The notes beneath the pieces are model-generated. The model saw only the letters and a program-made list of their open reading frames with translations. It was not told the origin of the DNA and ran no database searches. Positions 33,738-46,190 of a DNA stretch of 64,000 nucleotides are shown piece by piece; the stretch's first letter is position 1, and each line of letters opens with the position of its first letter. The position numbers were made by a program, and so were the translations under genes. The DNA is from Iris pallida (Eukaryota; Streptophyta; Magnoliopsida; Asparagales; Iridaceae), in contig JANAVB010003400.1 of the NCBI GenBank assembly GCA_029216955.1, positions 12,625,518 to 12,689,517 of the forward strand, read 5' to 3'.

Positions 33738-34178
33738 TGGGAGTGGGGGGGGGTCGGCTTCGCGGGGGGTGGAGAGGGCGGGGGGGGTGAATGGGGTCAG
33801 GGGGTCGGGGGGTGTGGGGAATGGGGGCAGGGGCTGGGGGGGTGGTGGGGAATGAGGGTCGGGGGGTCGGGGGGGTGGGGAATGGGGGCAGGGGGGTCGG
33901 GGGGTGGGGGGTGGAGAGGGCAGGGGGGTCGGGGGGGGGGTGTTGAATGGGGGCAGGGGGTCGGGGGGGTGTGGGGAATGGGGGCAGGGGGTGGGGGGGT
34001 GGTGGGGAATGAGGGTCGGGGGGGTCGGGGGGGTGGGGAATGGGGGCAGGGGGGTCGGGGGGTGGGGGGTGGAGAGGGCAGGGGGGTCGGGGGGGGGGGT
34101 GTTGAATGGGGGCAGGGGGGTCGGGGGGTGGGGGGTGGAGAGGGCAGGGGGGTCGGGGGGGGAGGGGGGTGTTGAATT
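33738..34178 (+). repeat. G: G-run minisatellite block
   Basis: About 440 bp of plus-strand runs of 4-9 G broken by TC, TGGGGAAT, GCA or TGGAGA. Longer units (GGTGTTGAATGGGGGCAGG; GGTGGAGAGGGCAGG) repeat several times. Four-run G-quadruplex patterns occur throughout. Confidence 0.85.
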
Positions 34179-34679
34179 TCCTTTGACACACTGTCCTAGG
34201 TATCTACACATACACACACACTGTCACACAAACACACAAAATCTGAATATATGTAATGTAGGAATACACGTTGGTAATGTAGAATATTGACATGTATGTA
34301 TAATGTATCTAATTGATTTTTAACCCATGTCTATACATATATATGTGTAGGCAAGCATGAGATTATGAAATATAGGCCATGTATATATATGCTAGTATAT
34401 AGGAATGCATGTAGGTAGGCAATGATATAAAATATAATGTAGTGTACAATGCATGTGATAGTGTAAGTTAATGAGTGGTATATATATGCAAGTTATAAAT
34501 GCAATGTTGGATAATATGAGAATGTAATGTCAACATGTATATATGTAATATGTGTTCTCTATGGCTTGTGATGGTGTGTGTGATTGCTAGACTAGGCTTG
34601 GTTAGGCCTACTGAGACTTATTAGACCTACTGCTACTTTGTATTGCTTTCACAATGTCACGTACCCTGCACTAAACATC

Positions 34680-34860
34680 CGATACTTCGATCCGATACCG
34701 CCGATACTACCGATATCGCCGATACCAATACTACCGATATCGCCGATACTACCGATACCGCCGATACTACCGATATCGCGCGCCGATACTACCGATACTA
34801 CCGATATCGCCGATACTACCGATACCGCCGATACTACCGATTCCGATACCGATACTTTGA
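34680..34860 (+). repeat. G: 9-bp CGATAC/CGATATCGC array
   Basis: About eighteen 9-bp units of types CGATACTAC, CGATATCGC and CGATACCGC in mixed order, with one GCGC interruption near 34782. Confidence 0.8.
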
Positions 34861-35399
34861 ACCTTGATTTAAATACATGTTAGTATAGTGTCTTCACATA
34901 TATGTTAAGAGTATATACATGATTAGCAAGGTAACTAGATACAAGTTATGATACAATGTAAATGCAAGTATACATGTTAGCTAGATAGCTTAGACTTATA
35001 TTGCAATCTCCTATTCACACGAGTATTGATATCGCCGATACCAATACTCGTAGGAATAGTCCGATACCGATATACATTGTAGAGCTCTGTTTTGCTATTC
35101 TGGACATGTTGTGACCTGTGCTGTTCTAAATAGGAGCCAGACACACTCCTGAGACGGGGGAGTATGTATAGTGATGTGGATTCTTACTAACTTATCATGT
35201 GAACCCATTTATGGGCCCTTCATTGAACCTTCTCATGTACAACTTTCAGTCCATTCACAGTTCTCTATATTGTACTCTACATCACCTAGTTCACTTATAT
35301 CTAACATCCTAACCCTAATCCAAATTTATGAGTATCGGTATCGGGCTATTCTTATGTTTAGTTTGTCTTACGATACAGATTTTCACATCCAAATTGAGG

Positions 35400-38300
35400 A
35401 TGAGTCGTTATTTTGTTGATCGTACATGGATGTACAAACGGCAACACGAGAGTAGAATTGGTGTGAGTGACGATTTTCAGGCAGGCGTGGAAGTATTTCT
35501 TAATTATGCAATGAGCAAAGCTCAGTACATGGACGGTAACAAAATTAAGTGTCCATGTGTTAAATGTCACAATAGACGTTACGAAGAAGTGGTGACTGTG
35601 AGAGATCATTTGACCCGTAAGGGTTTCGTACGTAATTACGGCCTGTGGTCATCGCAAGGTGAACTATATTCGGAAAGACAGGCTGCGGAAGCTGCTACTT
35701 ATGCTTTTGATGATAATGCTGCAACGGATGTCATCGAAGACCACGGATGCTCTGTTGATTATGGAGATCTGCAGAACCTTGCACGAGATATGGTGTATGA
35801 TGCGGCAGGGCCTAATTTTGATCCGGAGGATCCTAATCCCGAGGCGAAGGAGTTCTATGACATGTTTCAGGACGCAGATACTTCTCTATATCCTGGTTGT
35901 GAGACTCATTCCGTACTGTCAGTGACGATGCGGTTGTTGAACATAAAGTCTGATTTTAACTTGCCACAAGCTTGCTATAATCGGATCACAGAAGTAATCA
36001 AGGAGGTGTTACCGAAGGAATCAAAAGAGCTACCAAGAAACTTCTACAAGTCAAAGATGATGGTCCGACAACTGGGACTGGGGTACAGGAAGATAGATTG
36101 TTGTCGCAACGGATGCATGTTGTACTACAAAGAGAATTGCGTATCAGAAAGTTGCAGCTTCTGTAATGCGGATCGTTACAAGCCAGTACAGGGAAAAGAA
36201 AAGTCGACTAGAAAACGACGTCCTTACAAGTATATGCATTACTTGTCGATCACGAAGCGCTTGCAGAGGATGTATATGTCTCTAAATACAGCAGAACACA
36301 TGACGTGGCACAGCGAAGAACGCATAAAGGACGAAGGAGAATTGTCACATCCTTCGGATGGAGAGGCGTGGAAACATTTTGATTTATGTCATCCAGATTT
36401 TGCTGCAGAGCCTAGAAATGTACGCCTGGCGCTATGTGCTGATGGCTTCGCCCCTTTCGGACAGTCGGGATCTCAGTACTCATGCTGGCCGGTCATTCTT
36501 ACCCCTTACAATCTGCCACCATGGATGTGTATGAAGACTCCTTATATGTTTCTGACAGCTATCATACCCGGTCCTAAAAATCCGACGAATAACATCGATA
36601 TATATTTACAGCCGTTGGTGGATGAGCTGAAACAGCTGTGGGAGATCGGTGTCACGACCTATGATATTTCCAGGAAACAGAACTTTCAGATGAGAGCTTC
36701 ACTCATGTGGACAATCAATGATTTTCCAGCATACGGTATGCTGTCGGTATGGAGTACGCACGGCAACATGTCTTGTCCGATATGCATGGAAAATAGTAAG
36801 GCGTTCCGCCTTAGGCATGGAGGAAAAACTTCTTTCTTTGACTGTCACCGTCAATTTCTGCCCGCGGCCCATCCTTGGAGAAAGAATAAGGACGCGTTCA
36901 GATATGGAAAACAAGAATTTTCTCAACCTCCTGCCAGATTTTCGGGATACGATATTTGGGAAGCTGTAAAGGAATTGCCCACCGCAATGGAAGATCCATC
37001 GAACCATCGTGTCGAGGGGTTCGGACAAAGCCATAACTGGACCAAACGGAGTATCTTCTGGGACTTGCCTTATTGGAAAGATAATCTTATAAGGCATAAT
37101 CTTGATGTCATGCATATCGAAAAGAATGTGTTCGATAATGTCTTCAATACCGTAATGGATATTAAAGGAAAGACGAAGGACAATCCAAAAGCAAGACAAG
37201 ACATAGCCGAGATATGCAAGCATCCTCATCTGAACTTGATACAAAGGGGTGCTGGTGGACAATTAAGTAAGCCTATAGCGCCATACACATTGAGCAAGGA
37301 AGATAGATTAATAATCTGCAAGTGGATATCTAATTTAAGATTTCCCGACGGCTATGTTTCGAATTTGTCTAGATGCGTTGATCTCAATGAACGCAAGCTA
37401 ACGGGAATGAAGAGTCACGACTGCCACGTGTTTATGGAAAGATTACTGCCCATTGCTTTGAGAGAGTTGTTGCCTTCTGCTGTATGGGTTCCGTTGGCCG
37501 AGCTGTCTACATTCTTCAGGGATATCTGTTCAACTAAGCTGACGGTGCAACATATGGTACAACTTGAGGAGAAGATTGTCTTAACAATCTGCAAGTTAGA
37601 GAAAATATTTCCACCGGGCTTTTTCGACAGCATGGAGCATCTACCGATTCATCTAGCATACGAAGCCCGTGTCGGTGCATCTGTTCATTATCGATGGATG
37701 TACCCCTTTGAAAGGTAAATAAAAACCGATATAATTTAAGTGAAATTTAAGTGGATTTTACAATTCATTGTTAATTCTCAAGATAATTTGTCTCTTTAGG
37801 TACCTACACCATCTAAAGAAGAAAGTTGGCAACAAGGCTCATATAGAGGCTTCGATATGCGAATCATATCTTATCGAGGAGGTGTCAAATTTCTGCTCCA
37901 TTTATTTCGATACTCATGTCGAGACAAATCGAAATAGACCTCAAAGGAATGAAGAAGACGTTGAGGATGGAGGTATATTCAATTTAAGGGGCAAGCCTAT
38001 TGGGGCTAGTAAGAAACGGTGGTTGACCGACGATGAGTATGATACCGCTCACCGATATGTCGTGTTAAATTGTGACATACAAGAAGTGAGAGATTTGGAG
38101 AAGTAAGTGACTACGCCTCGTTATAATCTCTAATTTGGTGAATTAAGTGACTACACTTATTTTTATTCTCTCTAACAGTGTATTTAGAGGTGAAGTCAAA
38201 ATGAGGACACCATATATTACAGATGAGGGACTTCAAAGAGAGGTTGATTGTACCTTTCCGTCCTGGTTTCGTAAATACGTAAGTAACTGAGATAATATGT

Positions 38301-39247
38301 TATGCGGCTACCATTAAAATATATGCAGCTAAAATATTTAAATTATCAATACATGTTTACAGGTTTTATTGCCTGAAACAACACTCATAAATGAGAGCAT
38401 TCGTTATTTGGCATTGGGACCGAAGAAGCATGCAAAGACTTTGTCAGGCTATGTCGTTAATGGCTTCAAGTTTAAGTCAACTCAGCATGCTATAAATGCC
38501 GAATTTCTCAATGACGGCTTCGATACCAAGAATTCTGGTGTTTGCATAAGAGGCACCATCTATGACGACGAGCCGGACTTTGACTATTATGGAGTGCTTC
38601 GGGAGATTGTAGATTTACAATATAGTGGCCCATATGATATGCATATTGTGATGTTCAAATGTGAGTGGTTCGATACGAGACCAAATATCGGTTGGAGAAT
38701 CGATAAACAATTTGGATTCGTCGATATAAATCATCGCAGGAGGTATAGAGGGTCCGACACGTTTGCGATAGCAAGTCAGGCTGTTCAAGTCTACTATACA
38801 AGCTACCCAAGGCGTCGTAGAGATCGATTTGACTGGTGGGCAGTATGCAAGATTAAATCTAGAAATACATTTAACGTTGGAGACCCAGCATACCAAGAGG
38901 ACCAGATCGAGAAGCCCCAATACATGGGACAACAGTCGGATACCATGGACGTGGAAGATGTCGATATACCTCATGCTGAGGAAAATAGAAGGGAGGAAGA
39001 GGTTGATATACAAGACTTAGCTGTCAACCAGGGGAGAAAGAGGCATCTTGTCCCAAGTATTGAGCCTGAAGAAGAAGAAGAAGAAGAAGAAGAAGAAGAA
39101 GAAGAGGATGAGGATGAGGATGAGGATGAGGATGATGATACAGATGAAGTCGACGATGAGGATGATGATATAGATGAAGTCGACGATAAGAATGAGGATG
39201 AGAACGATGACGATGACGATGAGGACGAGGACGATAACGATGATTAG
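35400..39247 (+). CDS. G: CACTA transposase (TNPD type), four exons, apparently intact
   Basis: Exons 35400-37714, 37800-38102, 38179-38278 and 38363-39247, with GT...AG borders and matching phases, give 1200 residues without a stop. Landmarks: Transpos_assoc-like N-terminus (RTWMYKR ... CPCVKCHN, residues about 5-85), Transposase_21-like core (EHMTWHSEERI at about 298 to about 530; SCPICMEN; HNLDVMHIEKNV), DUF4218-like segment (SHDCHVFMERLLP from about 670, continuing over exon 2), DUF4216-like segment (YGVLREIVDLQ from about 981), and an acidic Glu/Asp tail (1142-1200). An in-frame ATG at 35328 would add 24 residues; MSRYF at 35400 fits the family start better. Exon borders are my prediction. 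Confidence 0.9.
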
Positions 39248-39509
39248 ATTAAATATCGGTATATATTAGAAGCACTTACAACTAACTTAGTGAATTCAGT
39301 TTAGACGGACACATTCTTATTTCAGTTTATGTTTTTGTCGTTCGATCATCTACTTATTGTATGATTTTCTTTTTACAGATGGCACTCTTAGTTCTCATTG
39401 TCTTGACGGCACTCGCCGCCCTGCTGCTGGTATATATATTTTAGTTCAGTTTTATATTCATTTATACTTCTATATTGTTAATTATATTTATGTGTTCTAT
39501 TTACAGGTC

Positions 39510-41498
39510 ATGGTCAATACCACTCGTGCTGCTGGTAGCCGTGGTGGTGCTGGTGGTGGCGGTACTGGCCGTGGTGGGCGTGGTGGTAGCGGTGGCCGTG
39601 GACGTGATGGTAGCGGCCGTGGACGTGATGGTAGCGGTCGTGGTGGTAGCGGTCGTGGTCGCCTTCCACATACCCCGGATATAGAGTCCTCCGATCCCGA
39701 CCTGGAGAGCCCGGCCACAGACTCTTCCCGCCGTCGATCTATCTCTGAGACCCATCCTTCATCTTCATCGAGGCCTGAGACTCCATCCGCTAGCGGATCC
39801 GTTCCGCCCCCGGATGCACCAGCGGGTACACCATCAGTTACTGCAGGGTGGGCTCCGGAGTACCCCCGGATTCAGCTTCATCCTGCTACCGGTGAGTACA
39901 TCCGCGGACCCGCGGATCCTCCGACGCCTCCAGAGAGGCCGATAGGCGAGAACCGACGAGAGCTATGGCCCGCGGGTGATACGTAAGTAAATTTAAGTTA
40001 ATTTATTAAATTTGTTTCATTTATTCAAGTTAATAATCCAGTCTTTGCTTCTTTGTAGGTTTTTCCCGTATGATGCTGCCCGGATACTCGGGCAAATTAT
40101 CCGGGAAAACTACCATGGCCCCTACCTCAATTTTTCTGAGGTGCCTCAGAACATGCAGTACGTCTGGCTCGAGGAGATGAAGGTATATATATATCTTTTG
40201 GTTAATTATTAATTATTCTTTAATCCACTAATTTTTTAATTACGTGATAATTTAATTTGTATGTCAGACGACGTTCTGGTGGCCCCCCCATCGCGATGAG
40301 TTGATTCGCAAGGCCTACAAAGCCGTCGCCGGAAAGAAGATACGGGATGCGGTGTACGACGTTCGTACGGCGCATTCGAGGAAGAAGTGGCTCCGGGAGG
40401 AGTACTACTAGCAGATGTTGGATAAGATGAATACTGCTCAGTACAGGGAGAAATCAGAGAAAGCGAAGGCGAGCAGACAGGCCGCTGGTCTGCATACGGG
40501 AGGTTCAAAGCCCCACGCAGCGACGCGTGCAGATTTGGTGAGATACCGCAAATTCATTTCACTATTAAATTCGGTACTATTAATATACGTAGTTAATTAA
40601 ATTCGACGTATATTTCGTATGCAGGCAAAACGGGCGGTAAAGGAGGGGAGAGAGCCGGAGTCGGTCACCGCCTACGATGTATTCCTGCATACACACAAGA
40701 GGCGGGCAGACGGGAGCTTCGTCGACGCGAGGGCCAGGGCGACTGATGTAAGTAATTACGTTTATGAGATTTATATTAGAAATATAATTATTGTTAACTT
40801 AATTAGGTGAACGTAGGATTCAAATTATAACTTAGGGAAACATAGGATTTAGATTATAACTTAGGAAAACTTATAGTATAAACACATTCATTGGATAGGC
40901 TGCATATCGTGAGGCCCTTAGTCAGATTGAGCCCCCTGCCGAGGTTGTCGGCGAAACGACGCCCACCCAGACGCCCTCTTCTATGGCCGCTCGCTACGAC
41001 GACGTGTTCGTAGAGTCTGTCGGCGGCTTTAATAAAGGGCGCGTCTACGGCGTAGGTTCCCTGGCGGCGTCGTTGCAGGGCGCGACTCCGAGATATCCAC
41101 CGCCCCCGCCTCCTCCCGCGCCCCCGTCGGACGATATGAGGACGCAGCTTGCGACTCTCACCTCCGATATGTCGGAAATGCGGAGTCTAATGTCGGATGT
41201 GCTGGAGCGCCTTCCGCGTCCTTCTTCTGCTCCCGGTCCAGATCCGTCTGCTCCCGGTCCGTCTACTGCGGTTGCCGGTCCTTCCGACCCTGGACGTTAT
41301 TCATTTGACCGTTCTGCCGAGGTCCGCCTGGTACCGGATACTGCGCTCATTGGGCTCATGGACATGATGTCGCCAGAGCAGCTCCGCAACCTTCCAGAGC
41401 ATGTGTTGTCCCAGGTGCCGGCGTACATGGTGGAAGAGTACATCCGTAGAGCCGAGGCGGCGTCGAGACGACCACGCGATCCATCTCCGGGAAAATAA
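39510..41498 (+). pseudogene. G: second CACTA gene, Transposase_24-like (TNPA-side), one nonsense codon
   Basis: Predicted exons 39510-39982, 40059-40182, 40268-40537, 40625-40747 and 40899-41498 join in phase (530 codons). The start is Gly/Arg-rich (GRGGRGGSGGRGRDGS); then PYDAARILGQIIRENYHG; then TFWWPPHRDELIRKAYKAVAG, AQYREKSEKAKASR and ESVTAYDVFLHTHKR, typical of the plant Ptta/En/Spm transposase family; then a Pro-rich and coiled-coil C-terminus. A TAG at 40409-40411 (after LREEYY) breaks exon 3. A possible extra 5' exon starts at the ATG at 39380 (GT at about 39431, AG at 39506). Confidence 0.78.
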
Positions 41499-42534
41499 TA
41501 TTTGTACTGTTTTTTGATATTATGAATTTGGATATTTGGATATTATGAATTTGGATATTTGGATATTTGTTATTGGATATTTGATATTGGATATCATAAA
41601 TTTGGATATTTGTTGATCATGTAATGTTTGGATGGATATTTGGATATTTGTTGATCGTAAATGGATGTTTGGATATTGGATATTATGAATGTGTAATATT
41701 TACGAAAAGGAAATAGAATGTTTCTGTAATTTTTTTTAATTGATGTTACATTTAGCGACGGACTAGCGACTAACTAGCGACGGATTATATAAATATTTGC
41801 AGTTACCGACGGAAGGGCGACGAAATATCCGTCGCTAACTGGGTGATATAAATATTTTACAGGTACCGACGGAAGAGCGACGGAATATCCGTCGCTAACT
41901 GGGTGATATAAAATATTTTGCAGTTACCGACGGAAGAGCGACTACCTAGCGACGGCGAATCCGTCGACATGGTTCTGGAAATATGGTAGGTTTCCAGAGA
42001 CTTAGCGACGGATAGTTGGTCGCTAATCCGTCGCTAATCGGTCGAGGATGACGACGGACTAGCGACGGATGAGCGACCAATTATCCGTCGACATGGTTCT
42101 GGAAATATGGAAGCTTTCCAGAACCAGGCCGACGACCTACCCGTCGCTAATACGTCGCTATAACGTCGAGGTTAACGACGGAATGGCGACGGAATAGCGA
42201 CTGATTTTGTGTATCAGGAACCTCTCTGATACGCTTTTACCGACCTATTGACGACGGATTAGCGACGGATATTTTAATATTATATGGCATGTAAACCGAC
42301 GGAAACATGTCGCTAATCCGTCGCTAAGTAGGTGAAAGACAACCGTCGCTAACCAGTCGCTAGTCCGTCGGATAATTATTTGTCCGACGGCTTAGCGACG
42401 GACATTTTTTAGCGACGACGTTTTTCCCGACGGTCATTTTCAGCAAATATCCGTCGCCACTGCGTCGGTAAAAAATGTTACCGACGGATAAGCGACGGAT
42501 CTGGCCGTCGCTAAAGCTGGTTTTTTTGGTAGTG
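41499..42534. repeat. G: 3' region with AT-rich repeat and right subterminal repeats
   Basis: 41510-41700 holds GGATATTTGGATAT-type short repeats. From 41750 to 42520 GCGACGG/CCGTCGC repeats occur in both orientations, with a longer unit (CCGTCGCTAACTGGGTGATA ... CGACGGAAGAGCGAC) in at least three copies at 41800-41950. No gene is seen. Confidence 0.8.
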
Positions 42535-43131
42535 CTGGTGAGCTTTCCTCTATAAAGCTCTTATTACACGAGACTAAACAGTCATCCGAAGAGAAAGACA
42601 AGATTATAGACCAATTGAGAGAAGATCTTTCTAGAGAAAAGAAAAGTCTTCAATCTGCACAAATCAGAATGGAATCACTCACTTCTGATTATACTAAGTT
42701 ATATGACACTTCCAAAAGGTTGGAAATTAGGTTAGGAAAACAGCCTGAGCCTGCTGCTTCCTATCCTAACACGTGTCACTTACCGAGAATCCGGAACATT
42801 CCCAAGCCAAATACTGTCAGACCAAACCATATAAAACCTTTACCCCAAAAGGTTAAGCCCAAACATGATCATAGGTATGCATTCTTCTATACTAGAAAAC
42901 CCAAACCTACCAACCATGCACACCACTCAGCTTTCAACACTCGACATGCACAATGTCATTATTGTGGCTTCATTGGTCATATATCATCTGTATGTAGAAT
43001 GAGAAAGCTTGTAGATTTAAATGTTTATGCTTGGATACCTAAAGCTAATAATTCAGGACCCTACAAGAAATGGGTACCAAAGGTTTCATCTGCAAACTGT
43101 TTTGTAGGTGGAACACCCTTCACATGCTAGA
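42535..43131 (+). pseudogene. F: gag C-terminal part with second CCHC site
   Basis: Continues the frame of 31935 after the TSD of G: a coiled coil (SSEEKDKIIDQLREDLSREKK), then basic sequence, CHYCGFIGHISSVC (about 42955-42996), and LVDLNVYAWIPK ... KWVPKV. It ends at TAG (43129-43131) 24 bp after GTAGGTGGA. The protease frame is already open in +1 here. Confidence 0.85.
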
Positions 43132-46100
43132 AGCAAATGGATCCTCGACAGCGGTTGCTCACGGCATATGACCGGTGACGCTACCCTATTTGCAACACTG
43201 TCGAAGAAGAAGAAGGAAGGTTATGTTTCCTTCGGTAATAATTTGAAAGGGTATATTATTGGTATCGGTGATGTTGGTAAGTCTCCCTATCCAGTGATTA
43301 AAGATGTCTGTCTGGTTACCGAGTTGAAACATAATCTTCTCAGCATAAGTCATCTAGCTGATCATGGTTATGGTATCAACTTTGGCAAAGACAAATGTAC
43401 TATAGTTGATAGCTCAACTGGTAGTACTATCTTTGAAGGAATCAGGGAAGACAATATATATGTTTTCTATCTGCTGGAAGAAGCTAACATTTCAGGTAGA
43501 TGCTTAATGGCCAAAAGTGATGAGAGTCATCTATGGCACATGAGACTCGGTCATGCAAACATGGATACAATTTCAAGATTATCCACAAAGAAGTTAGTAC
43601 GTGGTTTACCAGACATAACATTCAAGAAGGATTCGATATGCAGCCAATGTGAAAAGAACAAGGCTACCAGATCCACATTCAAGTCTGTAAACACAGTATG
43701 TACTACTAGACCTCTACAATTGCTACACATGGATTTATTCGGTCCTAGCAGAGTTGCTAGCCTCGGAGGTAAATTATATGCATTTGTTATTGTAGATAAT
43801 TTTTTCTAGATACACGTGGGTATATTTCTTGACACGCAAGAATGACGCATTATCCGAATTTGTCGCCTTTTGCAAGAAAGTACAAAATGAAAAAGGTTAC
43901 ATGATCACTCGAATTAGAAGTGATCATGGAGGCGAATTCGAGAATGCTGATTTCGAGCAATTTTGTGACACACACGGTTTCATACACGAGTTCTCCTGCC
44001 CTAGAACTCCACAACAAAATGGAGTTGTGGAACGTAAGAACAGAACTCTAACCGAAATGGCCAGAGTAATGTTAAATCAATTTAGCCTACCCAAATACTT
44101 CTGGGCTGAAGCTGTCAATACAACTTGCTTTGTGCTCAATAGAGTTCTAATTCGACCCAAATCGAAGAAGACTCCATTTAAGTTATGGTTTGATAGAATT
44201 CCTTCAGTTTCATACTTTAAGATTTTTGGCTGTAAGTGCTTTATTCTTAATACTAAAGACAACTTAGGAAAGTTTGACGAAAAGGCCGATGAAGGTATAT
44301 TTCTAGGTTATGCGGCCAAGAGCAAAGGGTACAGAGTCTTCAACAAACGTACCATGATCATCGAAGAATCAATCAACGTCACTTTTGATGAAATGAACCA
44401 AATGACTCACGATGATAGTGATGAAGATCTGCCTACATCAAGTTCAATATCAGCTAAACCTGAACCAAGCTCTGCACTAGCTGAACCCCCTAGAGGAGAT
44501 CCAGGAACCAGCTACCTACAGAGTCTACCGAAGAGGTTAAAATTCACAGCTGATCATCCACAAGATTTGGTAATTGGTGACATTACCAAAGGAGTAAGTA
44601 CTCGATCATCCAGTAGAGATATTGTTTCTAGTGTTGCATTTATTTCACAGCTAGAACCTAAATCTATTGATGAAGCATGTAGTGATAGTTTCTGGATAGA
44701 TGCCATACAAGAGGAATTGAACCAATTCGAACGGAATCAAGTTTGGGAACTTGTTCCCAAGCCTATTGATCATCCGGTCATTGGCACCCGTTGGGTATTC
44801 CGAAAACAAACTAAATGAGGATGGTTTAGTAACTCGTAACAAGGCTCGACTCGTAGCTCAAGGATACAATCAAGAAGAGGGTATCGACTACGATGAGACT
44901 TATGCCCCAGTTGCGAGATTAGAATCCATTCGAATGTTATGTGCATTTGCATGTTTTCATGATTTCAAACTTTTTTAAATGGATGTAAAAAGTGCTTTTC
45001 TAAATGGCTTTATAAAAGAAGAAGTTTTTGTAGCACAACCTCCGGGTTTCACGGATTTCAAAAATCCTGACCATGTTTTCAAGTTGAAGAAAGCCTTATA
45101 TGGTTTGAAACAAGCCCCTCGTGCTTGGTATGACCGTCTAAGCTCTTTTCTACTTGACAACGGTTTTTTAAAAGGAAAGGTTGACACTACACTATTTATT
45201 AAATCTTTTAATGGCAAGCTGCTTTTAATTCAAATCTATGTTGATGATATCATATTTGGATCCGCTGATGAATCTCTTTGTCAAGAATTTTCTAAGTGTA
45301 TGCAGAATGAGTTTGAGATGAGTATGATGGAAGAGCTGAAGTTCTTTCTCGGATTGCAAATCAAACAAACCGACAATGGGACGTTCATTAATCAAGCCAA
45401 GTACACAAAAGATTTGCTAAAGAAGTTCGATCTGGACAATGTCAAACCTATTGGCACTCCGATGGCAACTTCAACAAAGCTTGATTCTGACGAACAAGGC
45501 AAGCCAGTCGACACACGTAAGTATCGAGGTATGATTGGTAGTTTACTTTACTTAACTGCTAGTCGTCCAGATATAATATTTAGTGTTTGCCTGTGTGCAC
45601 GTTTTCAAGCTAACCCAAAGGAATCACATCTGACCGCAGTTAAGCGTATCTTCCGATACCTTAAGGGCACTTCTTCTGTCGGCTTGTGGTATCCCAAAAC
45701 TAAATCCTTTGACCTTATTGGTTATTCGGATACAGATTTTGCTGGATGCAAGGTTGATAGAAAAAGTACTAACGGTACATGTCATTTCTTAGGCAAGGCT
45801 CTAGTCTCTTGGCTTAGTAAAAAGCAAAATTCTGTAGCCTTATCAACAACAGAGGCTGAGTATTTCGCCGCAGGACATTGTTGCGCTCAGATTTTGTGGA
45901 TGAAACAAACCCTAGAAGACTTTGATTTATTTTTCACACATATTCCCATTTTCTGTGATAACACGAGCACCATTAATTTGACTAAGAATCCTGTATGTCA
46001 TTCTCGTACTAAACATATCGAGATTAGACATCATTTTCTTAGAGATCATCATCAAAATGGAGATATAAACCTTGTGTACATAGATACTGAAAATCAATTA

Positions 46101-46190
46101 GCTGACATCTTCACTAAACCTCTAGCGGAAGATCATTTCAATTATTTACGTCGAGAATTAGAAATTTTGGACGTCAATAATATTAATTGA
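43111..46190 (+). pseudogene. F: copia pol (protease, integrase, RT, RNase H)
   Basis: Protease WILDSGCSRHMTGD (43139 on), GAG_pre-integrase (HLWHMRLGHANMDT), integrase (MDLFGPSRVAS ... IRSDHGGEFEN ... PQQNGVVERKNRT), RT ([31 protein letters not shown] at about 45238-45264) and RNase H (GYSDTDFAG; STTEAEYFAA; IFTKPL). Breaks: a +1 base in a T run near 43800-43807, a +1 base in an A run near 44803-44807, and TAA at 44976-44978. It ends at TGA 46188-46190. RT and RNase H from 44979 are open. Confidence 0.9.

Larger units (their letters stand above)
33561..35399 (+). other. G: 5' untranslated region with three low-complexity blocks
   Basis: Contains a (CT)n tract (33609-33716), a G-run block (33738-34178), a CA/TA-rich stretch (34200-34600), and a 9-bp CGATACTAC/CGATATCGC array (about 34680-34860) with dispersed relatives at 35025-35070 and 35330-35350. 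No gene is supported here. Open frames in the G-run block follow from its composition. Confidence 0.7.
33202..42534 (+). mobile_element. Element G: CACTA (En/Spm) DNA transposon
   Basis: Ends CACTACTAAAATACCC (left) and GGTTTTTTTGGTAGTG (right) form an imperfect terminal inverted repeat of about 30 bp (5 mismatches by eye), with 3-bp TSD CTG (33199-33201; 42535-42537). Both ends carry dense subterminal GCGACGG repeats in both orientations. Inside are a four-exon TNPD transposase (35400-39247) and a second, multi-exon Transposase_24-type gene (39510-41498), both on the plus strand. Confidence 0.95.

Noticed and set aside
33546..34217. Proline-rich 223-codon minus-strand ORF and Gly/Val-rich plus-strand ORFs
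   Set aside because: By-product of the G-run block; three overlapping frames are open in the same DNA.
36699..37262. 187-codon minus-strand ORF
   Set aside because: Antisense shadow of TNPD exon 1.
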